NCBI GenBank assembly: GCA_003137135.1 | Contig: PLFB01000108.1 | Location: forward strand, 4,459-43,106 | DNA length: 38,648 nt | Direction: 5' to 3' | Source of the DNA: Acetobacteraceae bacterium | GTDB taxonomy: Bacteria > Pseudomonadota > Alphaproteobacteria > Acetobacterales > Acetobacteraceae | In this document: piece after piece, positions 1-9,857 of the stretch | Numbering within the stretch: position 1 is the first letter of the stretch | Layout: every line of letters starts with the position of its first letter | Made by a program: the position numbers and the translations under genes | Notes under the pieces: model-generated | Seen by the model: only the letters and a program-made list of their open reading frames with translations | What the model was told of the DNA's origin: nothing | Databases searched by the model: none

Positions 1-141
1 AAAAACTTTTGCTCCCGCGGGCGTTTGGCGCGGGAGTGCCGTTAATCGCCGCCGACGGCGGCGATTAACGGCACTCCCGTCACAAGCGCCCACAGCTCGT
101 AAAAGTTTTTGCGCGCTTTTTTCAAAAAGCGCTGCTGGCTT
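1..141. repeat. Nested-palindrome intergenic element E1 (left end cut by window); core hairpin 31-79 is a perfect 23-bp stem with 3-nt loop
   Basis: AAAAACTTTT...CGGGAGTGCCGTTAATCGCCGCC-GAC-GGCGGCGATTAACGGCACTCCCG...AAAAGTTTTT followed by GCGCGCTTTTTTCAAAAAGCGC hairpin. Confidence 0.85.
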
Positions 142-204
142 TGCCTGCTCTTGCCTTTCCTTCCCTTATTGCTGATTTAGCTCCACGAGAAGCAGGAGCA
201 CCAA

Positions 205-2373
205 ATGGCCGAACCCAGAACCACCGAAGCCGGCTTGAGCGTCGCCACCGTCTTGCGCGATTTTGTGGACAATGAGGCGCTGCCCGGCACCGGCCTGGAT
301 GCCGCCGGCTTCTGGTCTGGCTTCGCCGCTCTGCTGGCAGATTTCGCGCCCCGCAACGCCGCGCTGCTGGCCAAGCGCGACGCGCTGCAGGCCAAAATCG
401 ATGAATGGCATCTGGCCCACAAGGGCAAGCCGCACGATTCTGACGCCTACGAAGGATTTTTGACGGAGATCGGCTATCTGCTGCCGGACCCGGCGGCCTT
501 CACCGTCGCCACCGCGAATGTGGACGACGAAATCGCCGTCATCCCCGGCCCGCAATTGGTGGTGCCGGTGAGCAACGCCCGCTACGCGCTGAACGCGGCC
601 AATGCGCGATGGGGCAGCTTTTACGACGCGCTGTACGGCACCGACGCGATTCCCGAAGCCGGCGGTGCGGAGCGCGGCAAGACCTACAACAAAATCCGCG
701 GCGCGGCGGTTGTCGCCCGCGGCCGGGCGTTTCTGGACGCCAGTTTTCCGCTCAGCGAGGGCAGCCACAAGGACGCCCAGGCCTATCAGGTGAAAGACGG
801 CCACCTCGCCGTCACCCTGCCGACCGGCGAAACCGGGCTGAAAACCGCCGAAAAATTCGCGGGTTACACCGGCGAGCCGGGCCGGCCGAAAAGCATCCTG
901 CTCAAAAACCATAATCTGCACGCTGAACTCGTCATCAACCCCGACAATCCCACCGGCAAGGACGACGCGGCCGGCGTGGCGGATATTCTGCTCGAATCCG
1001 CCATCAGCACCATCATGGACTGCGAGGACAGCGTCGCCGCGGTGGACGCCGCCGACAAGGTGGAGGTTTACCGCAACTGGCTCGGCCTGATGAATGCCAG
1101 CCTCTCCGCGCCGGTCGAAAAGGGCGGCAAGATGTTTGAGCGTAAACTGAACCCTGACCGCACCTACACCGCCCCCACCGGCGGCACGCTCACGCTGCAC
1201 GGCCGCTCGCTGATGCTGGTGCGCAATGTCGGCCACCATATGCTGACGGATGCGATACTCACCGCCGACGGCAAGGAAATTCCCGAAACCGTGATGGACG
1301 CGGTGCTGACCTCGCTGATCGCCATGCACGACTTGAAATCGTCCGGGCCGCTGAAAAATTCGTTGAAGGGCTCGGTCTATATTGTCAAACCGAAACTGCA
1401 CGGGCCGGAGGAAGTCGGCTTCGCCAACGAACTTTTTGGCGCCGTCGAGACTTTGCTTAAACTCCCCGCCTACACGCTGAAAATGGGCATCATGGATGAG
1501 GAGCGCCGCACCAGCGCGAACCTGAAGGCCTGCATCGCGGCGGCTAAAAACCGCGTCGTGTTCATCAATACCGGGTTTCTGGACCGTACCGGGGACGAGA
1601 TCCACACCTCCATCGAGGCCGGCGCCTTCATCCGCAAGGCGGAGATCAAAAACCAGCCCTGGATCAAGGCCTATGAGGATCGCAACGTCGATTTCGGGCT
1701 GGAATGCGGGCTGCAGGGCAAGGCGCAGATCGGCAAGGGCATGTGGGCGGCGCCCGACATGATGGCCGACATGCTCGAACAGAAAATCGCGCACCCCAAA
1801 GCCGGCGCCAACACCGCCTGGGTGCCGTCCCCCACCGCGGCCACGCTGCACGCCACCCACTACCACGCGGTGGACGTGCTGGCCCGCCAATCGGAGCTCA
1901 AATCCCGCCCGCCGGCGAAACTTTCGGACCTGCTGACCATCCCGCTGGCCCCCGCCACCAACTGGGCGCCGGACGCGGTGGCGCAGGAACTCGACAATAA
2001 CTGCCAGAGCATTCTGGGCTACGTGGTGCGCTGGATCGACCAGGGCGTGGGCTGCTCAAAAGTGCCGGACATTCACGATGTCGGCCTGATGGAAGACCGC
2101 GCCACTTTGCGCATTTCCTCGCAACACATCGCCAACTGGCTGCTGCACGGCGTGACCACCGAGGCGCAGGTGCTGGAAACGCTGAAGCGCATGGCGCTGG
2201 TGGTGGACCAGCAGAATGCCGGCGACCCGGCCTATTCGCCGATGGCGCCGGGCTATGACGGTCCCGCCTTCCAGGCGGCCTGCGACCTGATTTTTAAGGG
2301 CCGCGGCCAGCCCAACGGCTACACCGAGTTCATCCTCACCGCCCGCCGGCGGGAGGCAAAAGCCGCCCACTAA
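205..2373 (+). CDS. glcB: Malate synthase G
   Basis: 722 aa; family-typical sequence including [38 protein letters not shown] and [31 protein letters not shown] upstream. Confidence 0.97.
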   Translation: MAEPRTTEAGLSVATVLRDFVDNEALPGTGLDAAGFWSGFAALLADFAPRNAALLAKRDALQAKIDEWHLAHKGKPHDSDAYEGFLTEIGYLLPDPAAFTVATANVDDEIAVIPGPQLVVPVSNARYALNAANARWGSFYDALYGTDAIPEAGGAERGKTYNKIRGAAVVARGRAFLDASFPLSEGSHKDAQAYQVKDGHLAVTLPTGETGLKTAEKFAGYTGEPGRPKSILLKNHNLHAELVINPDNPTGKDDAAGVADILLESAISTIMDCEDSVAAVDAADKVEVYRNWLGLMNASLSAPVEKGGKMFERKLNPDRTYTAPTGGTLTLHGRSLMLVRNVGHHMLTDAILTADGKEIPETVMDAVLTSLIAMHDLKSSGPLKNSLKGSVYIVKPKLHGPEEVGFANELFGAVETLLKLPAYTLKMGIMDEERRTSANLKACIAAAKNRVVFINTGFLDRTGDEIHTSIEAGAFIRKAEIKNQPWIKAYEDRNVDFGLECGLQGKAQIGKGMWAAPDMMADMLEQKIAHPKAGANTAWVPSPTAATLHATHYHAVDVLARQSELKSRPPAKLSDLLTIPLAPATNWAPDAVAQELDNNCQSILGYVVRWIDQGVGCSKVPDIHDVGLMEDRATLRISSQHIANWLLHGVTTEAQVLETLKRMALVVDQQNAGDPAYSPMAPGYDGPAFQAACDLIFKGRGQPNGYTEFILTARRREAKAAH

Positions 2374-2425
2374 CCCCGCACACTTGCCTCAAAAAGCCAA
2401 GGCAGCTAATAACCGCCCCCGGTAT

Positions 2426-2500
2426 GGGCGCGTAGCGCAGCGGTAGAGCACCACCTTGACATGGTGGGGGTCACAGGTTCAATCCCTGTCGCGCCCACCA
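2426..2500 (+). tRNA. tRNA-Val(GAC), CCA encoded
   Basis: Cloverleaf: acceptor GGGCGCG/CGCGCCC, anticodon arm CCACC-TTGACAT-GGTGG, T arm ACAGG-TTCAATC-CCTGT, ACCA end. Confidence 0.95.
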
Positions 2501-2522
2501 CCTCGGAAGCGAAAATTATAGA

Positions 2523-2557
2523 AGAAAGCAGCGCTTTTTTTTCAAAAAAGTAACTGC
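2523..2557. repeat. Minimal or deleted derivative of the nested-palindrome family (left outer half joined to right outer half)
   Basis: GAAAGCAGCGCTTTTTTTTCAAAAAAGTAACTGCTTA; abuts the TAA stop of the ClC gene. Confidence 0.75.
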
Positions 2558-4417
2558 TTATTCGTCCCTGTACCCCGCCACGCTATCCGCCACGCTATCG
2601 GCCACGTGCTCCTTCGTAATCACCCCCAAAATATCCTTCCCCCGCGGTACCGCGACGCCGGCGCGCACCACCACCGCCATCACCGCGTTCCTGGCCCAGA
2701 TGCGGCGGATCACGTCGAAGGCGATCGTCGTGTCCCGCACCATCACAAAACTCCGGCTCGCCAGTTCGCCCAGCGTCATCTGCCGTTCCGCGTCCGCCAG
2801 GCCGCGCCGCAGCGCCGTGTTCATGCGCAGCACGCCCGCAATCCGCCCGTCCGCCGTCACCACGATGTGCCGCATGCGCCCGGTTTCCTCCTCGGCGCTT
2901 AAAAACGCCTCGAACGTGGTTTCCGCCGGCAGCACACTCACCTCCCGGTTCATCACGTCCATCGCCCGGCGCACCAGGAACATATTGGCGTGCCGCGTCC
3001 GGGGGATGCCGTGGCCGCGCCCGACCAGCTTGATCGTATAGATGCTCTCGCGCGACAGCAGCCGGCGCACCCCTACTGCCACCGCGACCGCCACGATCAT
3101 CGGCATGACAATCCCGTAATCGCGCGTCATCTCGAAGATCATCACCACCGCCGTCATCACGGCGCCGGTCGCCCCGCCCACCATCGCCGCCATGCCCACC
3201 ATCGCGAAGGTCGGCACGTCGATCGGCAGCGGCATCTGCACCGCGCGCAGGATCGCGGCGAAGCTGCCGCCGATCGCCGCCCCCATGAATAGCGACGGCG
3301 AGAAAATCCCGCCCGAGGAGCCCGAGCCCAGGCTGGCCGACGTCGCAAACAGTTTGGCCGCGAACAGAAACACCAGAAAACCGGCCAGCGCCGGCAGGCT
3401 CAGTCCAAGCTGCCCGGTCAGAATCGCCTCGATCGTCGCGTACCCGACGCCTTCGACATAGTAATGCCCAAAAACCCGGAACAGCGCATAAATCAGCACC
3501 CCAACCATCAGCATCCCCACCGCATGGCGCAGATAGCGGTTCGGGATTCTCGCAAACGCCTCCTCGGCCGAATGCAGCCCCCGGATGAAACCGGCCGCCG
3601 CCACGCCGGTCAGCCCGCCCAGCACCGCGAACAGCAGCAGCGTCACCGCCGCGTAGGGGTCGGTGCCCAGCATCGGCAGCGGCGGCACGAAAAATGCCGG
3701 CTGGTTGCCAAAAAATGCCCGCCCCACGAACGTCGCCGCCCCGGTGGCCAGCGCCACCGGTAGAAACGACGTGGACCCCACCTCGGGCATCATCAGCTCG
3801 ATCGCGAACATCACCCCGCCGATCGGCGTGTTGAACGTCGCCGCGATCCCAGCACCCGCCCCCGCCGCCACCAGAATAATCCGCTGCCCCGCCGGCATCT
3901 TGATCAGCTGCCCCAGCGTGGAGCCCAGCGCCGAGCCGATCTGGATGATCGGCCCTTCCCGGCCGACTGCGGCGCCCGTGCCGATCGCGATGGCCGAGGC
4001 CAGCGATTTCACCACCGCCACCACCGGCCGGATCACGCCGCCTTTATAGAAAATGGCGTCCATCACCTCCGGCACCCCGTGCCCGCTGGCTTCCGGCGCG
4101 AAATTGACAACCAGAAAGGTCACCGCCAGCCCGCCGATCACCGGCACCAGAATGATCAGTGCCCCCCACGGGGATGGGCCGGTAAAATGGTTGGCGTCGT
4201 AATGCGCCGAAATCTGGCCCAGGAACGCGGCATTATGGATCAGCCCGATCAGCGCCCGGAACACCGCGGCGCCAATCCCCGTGCAGATCCCCAGCCCCAG
4301 CGCGATCAGCGACAGCCACACCAGGCTCAGTTCGGAATGCTTCTCGCCCGCGCCCTGGCTGGGTTCGAAACCCTCCTGCACGGCGGCGCCTTCCAAACCT
4401 TCATCACTGTTCACCAT
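2558..4417 (-). CDS. ClC-family chloride channel with C-terminal CBS-like region
   Basis: GSGSSGGIFSPSLFMGAAIG and GREGPIIQIGSALGS ClC motifs; ATG at 4417 with GGAGG SD preferred over the TTG-initiated 4459 ORF start. Confidence 0.92.
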   Translation of the reverse strand: MVNSDEGLEGAAVQEGFEPSQGAGEKHSELSLVWLSLIALGLGICTGIGAAVFRALIGLIHNAAFLGQISAHYDANHFTGPSPWGALIILVPVIGGLAVTFLVVNFAPEASGHGVPEVMDAIFYKGGVIRPVVAVVKSLASAIAIGTGAAVGREGPIIQIGSALGSTLGQLIKMPAGQRIILVAAGAGAGIAATFNTPIGGVMFAIELMMPEVGSTSFLPVALATGAATFVGRAFFGNQPAFFVPPLPMLGTDPYAAVTLLLFAVLGGLTGVAAAGFIRGLHSAEEAFARIPNRYLRHAVGMLMVGVLIYALFRVFGHYYVEGVGYATIEAILTGQLGLSLPALAGFLVFLFAAKLFATSASLGSGSSGGIFSPSLFMGAAIGGSFAAILRAVQMPLPIDVPTFAMVGMAAMVGGATGAVMTAVVMIFEMTRDYGIVMPMIVAVAVAVGVRRLLSRESIYTIKLVGRGHGIPRTRHANMFLVRRAMDVMNREVSVLPAETTFEAFLSAEEETGRMRHIVVTADGRIAGVLRMNTALRRGLADAERQMTLGELASRSFVMVRDTTIAFDVIRRIWARNAVMAVVVRAGVAVPRGKDILGVITKEHVADSVADSVAGYRDE

Positions 4418-4498
4418 ATCCCTCCTCACATGATAGACTTTTCTGCCCGTCTTTGCCAAAACACCGCCGGCAACCCGTCACTAGCAAAGGACAAGCGC

Positions 4499-5146
4499 AT
4501 GACCATCCAACTGGGCCAAATCGCCCCGGATTTCGAACAGGATTCCTCGGAAGGCAAAATCAGGCTGCACGAATACCTGGGCAATTCCTGGGGCGTCCTC
4601 TTCAGCCACCCGAAGGACTTTACTCCGGTCTGCACCACCGAACTCGCCGAAGTCGCGCGGCTGAAACCCGAATGGGACAAGCGCCACGTCAAACCCATCG
4701 GCCTCTCGGTCGATACCGGCGAGCGGCACCAAGGCTGGGCCGCGGATATCGAGGAAACCCAGGGCCAAAAACTCAATTTTCCGGTGATCGCGGACCACGA
4801 CAAAAAAGTCGCCACGCTCTACGGCATGATCCACCCGGAAGCCGACGCGGCCGTCACGGTCCGCACCGTCTTCATCATCGATGCCAATAAAAAGGTCCGG
4901 CTCAGCCTGACCTACCCGCCGTCCACCGGCCGTAATTTTTTGGAAATCCTGCGGGTCATCGACAGCCTGCAACTGACCGACAACCACAAGGTCGCCACGC
5001 CGGTGAACTGGAAAGACGGCGACGACGTCATCATCGTCCCCTCGCTCTCCGACGAAGACGCCAAAATCCGCTTCCCCGAGGGTTTTACAACGCTCAAGCC
5101 CTATCTGCGGGTGGTCAAACAGCCGAAATTGCCGCACACTGCGTAA
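4499..5146 (+). CDS. Peroxiredoxin (1-Cys/Prx6-like)
   Basis: MTIQLGQIAPDFEQDSSEGKIRLHEYLGNSWGVLFSHPKDFTPVCTTEL; internal start of ORF 4079..5146. Confidence 0.95.
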   Translation: MTIQLGQIAPDFEQDSSEGKIRLHEYLGNSWGVLFSHPKDFTPVCTTELAEVARLKPEWDKRHVKPIGLSVDTGERHQGWAADIEETQGQKLNFPVIADHDKKVATLYGMIHPEADAAVTVRTVFIIDANKKVRLSLTYPPSTGRNFLEILRVIDSLQLTDNHKVATPVNWKDGDDVIIVPSLSDEDAKIRFPEGFTTLKPYLRVVKQPKLPHTA

Positions 5147-5286
5147 GTAAGAAAGCACTTCTTTTTTAAAAAAAAGAAGCAAAAAACTTTTGATTCCCGT
5201 GGGTTGTGGCGTCTGCGTGCCACGGCCCCCCGTAATCAGAAGTTTTTTTGCTGCTTTTTTTACTAAAAAAAGAAGTCCTTACTTTC
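5147..5286. repeat. Nested-palindrome element E2
   Basis: GAAAGCACTTCTTTTTTaAAAAAAAGAAGCAAAAAACTTTTGATT...AATCAGAAGTTTTTTTG...AAAAAAAGAAGTCCTTACTTTC. Confidence 0.85.
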
Positions 5287-5296
5287 TTCGTATCGG

Positions 5297-5336
5297 CTGT
5301 CACGGAACCTTCACTGGACTGTCATCGCTCTGTCAC
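5297..5336 (+). promoter_or_regulatory. Tandem Pho-box array (four heptamers, 11-bp period)
   Basis: CTGTCAC (5297), CCTTCAC (5308), CTGTCAT (5319), CTGTCAC (5330); matches PhoB direct-repeat consensus, directly upstream of pstB-phoU-phoB. Confidence 0.85.
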
Positions 5337-5359
5337 GAAACCTGCCTATGGAGGCGCAC

Positions 5360-6190
5360 ATGGAAAACGCGAGCATGAACTCAATGACCGAAGCGCTCCT
5401 GCCGGCTTCTCTCATTCCCCCCGCCGCCGGTGACGCCGCGGCCCGGGTGTCCATCAAGAACCTGAATTTCTACTACGGCGCCACGCACGCGCTGAAAAAC
5501 ATCAACATCGACTACGCCGACAAAAAAACCACCGCCATGATCGGCCCTTCCGGCTGCGGCAAATCCACGCTGCTGCGCGTCCTCAACCGCATGTACGACC
5601 TCTATCCCGGCCAGCGCGCCGAGGGCGAGGTGCTGATCGGCGGCCAGAATATCATCGCGCCGAACGTCGATCTCACCCAGCTCCGCCGCAAGGTCGGCAT
5701 GGTGTTCCAGAAACCCACGCCCTTCCCCAAATCCATCTATGAAAACGTCGTTTTTGGCGTCCGCCTGCACGAAAAGCTCAGCAAGGCGGAGATGGACGAG
5801 CGCGTCGAATGGGCGCTGACCCGCTCGGCCTTGTGGGGCGAGGTCAAGGACCGCCTCAGCACCTCCGCCATCGGCCTGTCCGGCGGCCAGCAGCAGCGCC
5901 TCTGCATCGCCCGCTCGATCGCCGTTAAACCCGAAGTGCTGCTGCTGGACGAACCCACCAGCGCGCTCGACCCCATCAGCACGCTGAAAATCGAGGAACT
6001 GGTCGATGAGCTGAAGAAGGATTTCACCATCATCATCGTCACCCACAACATGCAGCAGGCCGGCCGCTGCGCCGACCAGGTGGCGTTTTTCTACCTGGGT
6101 GAACTCGTCGAGGTAGGGCCCTCCAGCCAAATATTTACCGCCCCCCGCGAACGGCGAACCCAGGAATACATCACCGGCCGCTTCGGCTAG
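5360..6190 (+). CDS. pstB: Phosphate ABC transporter ATP-binding protein
   Basis: Walker [10 protein letters not shown], signature [16 protein letters not shown], Walker [17 protein letters not shown] 5360 has a GGAGG SD that overlaps the upstream ATG 5348. Confidence 0.97.
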   Translation: MENASMNSMTEALLPASLIPPAAGDAAARVSIKNLNFYYGATHALKNINIDYADKKTTAMIGPSGCGKSTLLRVLNRMYDLYPGQRAEGEVLIGGQNIIAPNVDLTQLRRKVGMVFQKPTPFPKSIYENVVFGVRLHEKLSKAEMDERVEWALTRSALWGEVKDRLSTSAIGLSGGQQQRLCIARSIAVKPEVLLLDEPTSALDPISTLKIEELVDELKKDFTIIIVTHNMQQAGRCADQVAFFYLGELVEVGPSSQIFTAPRERRTQEYITGRFG

Positions 6191-6202
6191 GGGGAGTAAA
6201 AA

Positions 6203-6925
6203 ATGGCTGAAGAAGCGAAGCACATCGTCACCAGCTTTGAGGTGGACCTGAAAAAACTCCGCGACATGATCGCCGGCATGGGCGGACTGGTGGAGCGCGC
6301 CGTCGCCGACGCCACCGCCGCGCTGATCGAGCACGACCCCGACCTCGCCGCCAGCGTGGTCGCCGCCGACCCCAAAATCGATGTCGAGGAACGCAAGATC
6401 GAGCAATTCGCCGTGCAACTCCTGGCGCTGCGCCAGCCGGTAGCGGACGATCTGCGGCAGGTCGTCGCCGCGCTGAAGGTCATTACGGATCTCGAGCGCA
6501 TCGGCGACTATTCCGCCAACATCGCCAAGCGCAGCCTGGTCATCAACAAGCTGTCGAGCCAGCTCGCCATGAGCGGCCTGGGCCAGATGGCGCGCCTGGT
6601 GCAGCAGAATCTCAAAACCGTGATCGACGCGGTGGGCGAGGCCGACCCGCAAAAAGCCATCAGCGTGTGGCGCGCGGACCAGATGGTGGACGACCTCTAC
6701 AACACCATTTTTAGGGAACTCATCACCTACATGATGGAGGATGCGCGCAACATCACCGCCTGCACGCATCTGCTGTTCATCGCGAAGAACCTGGAGCGCA
6801 TCGGCGACCACGCCACCAACATCGCGGAGCTGACCTATTACGCCGTCACCGGCGAATCACTGCCGGATTTCCGCCCCAAGGGCGACCAGACTTCCGGCTA
6901 CGTCCACGCGGAGACGGGTACTTAA
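6203..6925 (+). CDS. phoU: Phosphate signalling complex protein PhoU
   Basis: Two PhoU-type repeats, e.g. DLERIGDYSANIAK and NLERIGDHATNIAE. Confidence 0.96.
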   Translation: MAEEAKHIVTSFEVDLKKLRDMIAGMGGLVERAVADATAALIEHDPDLAASVVAADPKIDVEERKIEQFAVQLLALRQPVADDLRQVVAALKVITDLERIGDYSANIAKRSLVINKLSSQLAMSGLGQMARLVQQNLKTVIDAVGEADPQKAISVWRADQMVDDLYNTIFRELITYMMEDARNITACTHLLFIAKNLERIGDHATNIAELTYYAVTGESLPDFRPKGDQTSGYVHAETGT

Positions 6926-6927
6926 GC

Positions 6928-7638
6928 ATGAGTGAGCAGAACAAGCCCTATGTTCTGATCGTCGAAGACGAAGCGCCTTTAGTCACACTGCTCCGCTACA
7001 ATCTTGAAAAACAGGGTTTTAGGGTGGAGGACGCCGGCGACGGCGGCGAGGCGCTGACCCGCATCACCGAAGCCCCGCCCGACCTGCTTCTCCTGGACTG
7101 GATGCTGCCCACGATGTCCGGCATCGAACTGTGCCGCCAGCTCCGCCGCCGCCCCGCGACGCGCACCTTGCCCATCATCATGCTCACAGCGAGGGCGGAA
7201 GATTCCGATGCCGTCCGCGGCCTCGACACCGGCGCCGACGACTACATCACAAAACCCTTCTCGACCGAGGCGTTGATCGCCCGCATCCGCGCCCTCCTCC
7301 GCCGCTCCGGCACGGTGCCCACGAAACTAAAGCTCAACTTTCACGACATCTCCCTAGACCCCGCCTCCCACCGCGTCCTGCGCAATGGCCGCGCCCTCCA
7401 CCTAGGTCCCACCGAATTCCGCCTATTGGAATTCTTCCTCCGCCACCCCAAACGCGTTTTTTCGCGTGAAGACGTCCTCAACGCCGTCTGGGGCCGCGAC
7501 ATCCACGTCGAGCCGCGCACCGTGGACGTCCACATCCGCCGCCTGCGCAAAGCCATCAACGGCCCCGGCGAAGCCGATATAGTCCGCACCGTCCGCGCCG
7601 CCGGTTACGCCCTGGACACCGACTCCGCCGCCGCCTGA
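6928..7638 (+). CDS. phoB: Phosphate regulon response regulator
   Basis: Receiver domain (LLLDWMLPTMSG, GADDYITKPF) plus winged-helix OmpR/PhoB domain (VEPRTVDVHIRRLRKAI). Confidence 0.95.
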   Translation: MSEQNKPYVLIVEDEAPLVTLLRYNLEKQGFRVEDAGDGGEALTRITEAPPDLLLLDWMLPTMSGIELCRQLRRRPATRTLPIIMLTARAEDSDAVRGLDTGADDYITKPFSTEALIARIRALLRRSGTVPTKLKLNFHDISLDPASHRVLRNGRALHLGPTEFRLLEFFLRHPKRVFSREDVLNAVWGRDIHVEPRTVDVHIRRLRKAINGPGEADIVRTVRAAGYALDTDSAAA

Positions 7639-7740
7639 AGTCGGCTCGCGCCGTTATCTCCGTCACGACGAACAAAACCGCCGGCCGCCGAAGCTGAAAT
7701 CTTTACGCTGCTCATTCCCGCACCCTTCTCAACGGCCCGG

Positions 7741-8367
7741 CTAATTCATCGTCGTCGTGCCATCCGGCGCGTCCCAACCCGGTTCCTGGCGTTCCGAATC
7801 CGGCGCCAACTGGCCCATCGCGGTCCGATATTCGGCTTCATCGATAATCCCACGATCCAAGAGCCACTTGAACTTCTTCGCCTCCTCCGCCGGATTGGCG
7901 GCGGGATTCACCGCCAGATGCAGCCGCCTGATCCGCGCGATCCGCGCCGCTTTGATCCGCTCGAGAATCCGGTCGTGCTGCTTGTCCTTGATAATCCTGA
8001 TCCGATTGACCGCGCCCGACTTCGAGACGGACAACATCGTAAACGTCACAGATATGAGTCTCGAAAACCGCAGCACCCAGACGCAGATGACGATCAAGAC
8101 CGGCAAGCAACCAATGACAGCAAAGGGCGCCCCAAGGCTGGAAACCCCCATCACCGCCAAAACCGCCACAAGAATGACCGGCGGATAGTAGCGCTGCCCC
8201 GCATTCACCGTCACGGTGGAGGTGTTGTCAGGATCGATCAACTCATAAAACACGGACCCTTCGACCCGGCCGGTCGGGTCGGATAACGTGAACCCCAGCC
8301 TGTCCTCGCCAAACTGAATGGTCGTCTTCCGCCCAAACTTGCGCTGGGTCACGACGTCATCACCCAT
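7741..8367 (-). CDS. Membrane protein with C-terminal SHOCT-like segment
   Basis: Hydrophobic segments plus EEAKKFKWLLDRGIIDEAEYRTAMGQL. Confidence 0.65.
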   Translation of the reverse strand: MGDDVVTQRKFGRKTTIQFGEDRLGFTLSDPTGRVEGSVFYELIDPDNTSTVTVNAGQRYYPPVILVAVLAVMGVSSLGAPFAVIGCLPVLIVICVWVLRFSRLISVTFTMLSVSKSGAVNRIRIIKDKQHDRILERIKAARIARIRRLHLAVNPAANPAEEAKKFKWLLDRGIIDEAEYRTAMGQLAPDSERQEPGWDAPDGTTTMN

Positions 8368-8806
8368 GCCACGATCCCCCGGTCCAAGTGTGTCCTAATG
8401 TTAATCCAACCGTAAGTTAAATGAAAGCAGAATTCAGGCTTTTTCGCGCCGGCGGCGATCAACTGGAACAAACCATAAATAATTTATTAACAAACCAGCG
8501 CTTTTCCTGTTGCTAATTTGTTCTGTTCATGAGACCTCCCCTCACGACACCAGTGGCAACTTTAATTGCCTCTTTCATTCCAAAGAAAACACGCTTTGGT
8601 TGCAGCGCCCACTTCTTAAAAACGGTGTTTGACGGCTGTCGAGTCGATATCGGACGTTCCGGATACCGCAACCCCAAGGAAGCCGGATGCTGCGACGTGC
8701 TTTTGCCACCAGGCCTTGTCGCGATTCAGGCCGGCGGTAAAATAGCCGCGCGCCAGCTGCTTGTTGTCGCCGGTGGTGGCCGTGGATCGTCTCCCGGTTG
8801 TTTATT

Positions 8807-9406
8807 TTACGGAATGTAGGGCGCGGTTTGCGCGAAGGCGGGCCGCTCGGCGACTTTTTCGCGCAAGATCTGAAGTTTCGGCAGCTTTTCGGCCCAGGGG
8901 GCGTCTCCGAAGCGCAACTGCAAATAGTCAACCGCCACGACGGTGGTGATCACCGCCACGTTCGGCGTGCCGCCTTCATAGGCCGGCGGGTCGGCTTCGA
9001 GCGGCCGGAAACCGGTGATGATGGTGCGGCGGCGGCGCAGCCCGACGCGGCTTTCGCCCCAGTTCGGGTCCATCTGCATCGTGCCGGTGACGATGTTGGC
9101 CATCGCGTCGATCACGCCCATGGCGAGCCCGGCCTGCGAGATGATGTGATCGAGCGGCCCCTGCAGCAGCGATGGTTCGGGAATCTTTTTCTCCAGCCAG
9201 AGCAGGATCAACAGGCTTTCGGTCAGCGGCGTGCCGCCGTCGGTCTCCAGCGTCGGCACCCGCGCCGCCGGATTGAGCGCCAGCAGGGGCGCATCGTCCG
9301 CCCAGGGGTTGACGATCTGCGTCGGCGACAAATCAAAGCCTTTTTCGCCGAGCGCGATCCGCGCGATGCGGGCATAGGGCGACGTCGTATTGGTCAGGAT
9401 GCGCAT
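8807..9406 (-). CDS. Glutathione S-transferase family protein
   Basis: MRILTNTTSPYARIARIALGEKG...NPAARVPTLETDGGTPLTESLLILLWLE thioredoxin-like GST N-terminus; start at 9406 overlapping an upstream stop. Confidence 0.88.
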   Translation of the reverse strand: MRILTNTTSPYARIARIALGEKGFDLSPTQIVNPWADDAPLLALNPAARVPTLETDGGTPLTESLLILLWLEKKIPEPSLLQGPLDHIISQAGLAMGVIDAMANIVTGTMQMDPNWGESRVGLRRRRTIITGFRPLEADPPAYEGGTPNVAVITTVVAVDYLQLRFGDAPWAEKLPKLQILREKVAERPAFAQTAPYIP

Positions 9407-9507
9407 CAGCCTTCCTCCATCACGGCGTAGCCGCAGCGCAGCGAGGCGCGGATGATGGAACCGGGCTGCACGATCGCCACGAAATACCGCGATTGCCTGA
9501 GTTCCAT
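9406..9507 (-). pseudogene. Remnant of a LysR-type regulator N-terminus (33 aa)
   Basis: MELRQSRYFVAIVQPGSIIRASLRCGYAVMEEG resembles the LysR-family opening MELRQLRYFVAVAE.GSF.RAA. Confidence 0.65.
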
Positions 9508-9857
9508 GCCGTTCTCCTCCCGGATAAGAGCGTGACTGGATCACGTTGAAACAGACTGTCAAGCCTGGACCTCTCTTGCCGAAGAAAAGTAGCTTCTTCG
9601 TCGTGCTTGCGCGCTTGGATATGCGCCGTCGTCTGACGCCCCATAGGTTTGAGTTTTCGTGCACGCCAGATTAATATATTGGACGGGTTTTTCGCGGCGT
9701 CTATCCATCGAACCCGTCTCATGAGAACGGGCCGAGGCAAACAAGGTTTAAGATGACCATTCGTGCGCGCGGCAGGCAAATCCATCGGTTCCATCGGGCC
9801 GTCCGCGTGGCTTGGCCGCCACATTGCGGCGCGGCGGCAGGCGCCTGAGGAGACGTG

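Noticed and set aside
166-1890. 574-aa antisense ORF opposite malate synthase
   Set aside because: Low-complexity Arg/Gly/His composition typical of antisense frames in high-GC DNA; the plus-strand glcB is unambiguous.
4079-4498. N-terminal extension of the peroxiredoxin ORF
   Set aside because: Overlaps the ClC gene on the other strand and lacks peroxiredoxin homology; the true start is ATG 4499.
4481-5182. 233-aa antisense ORF over peroxiredoxin
   Set aside because: Antisense of a confidently identified gene; no recognisable domain.
5381-6811. 476-aa minus-strand ORF spanning pstB and phoU
   Set aside because: Crosses two well-supported plus-strand genes; antisense shadow ORF.
9571-9600. 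GAAGAAAAGTAGCTTCTTCG as another copy of the repeat element
   Set aside because: Lacks the A/T hairpin core and flanking arms; resemblance too weak.
9407-9664. N-terminal extension of the GST ORF (start 9664)
   Set aside because: Non-homologous, while ATG 9406 gives a canonical GST N-terminus.
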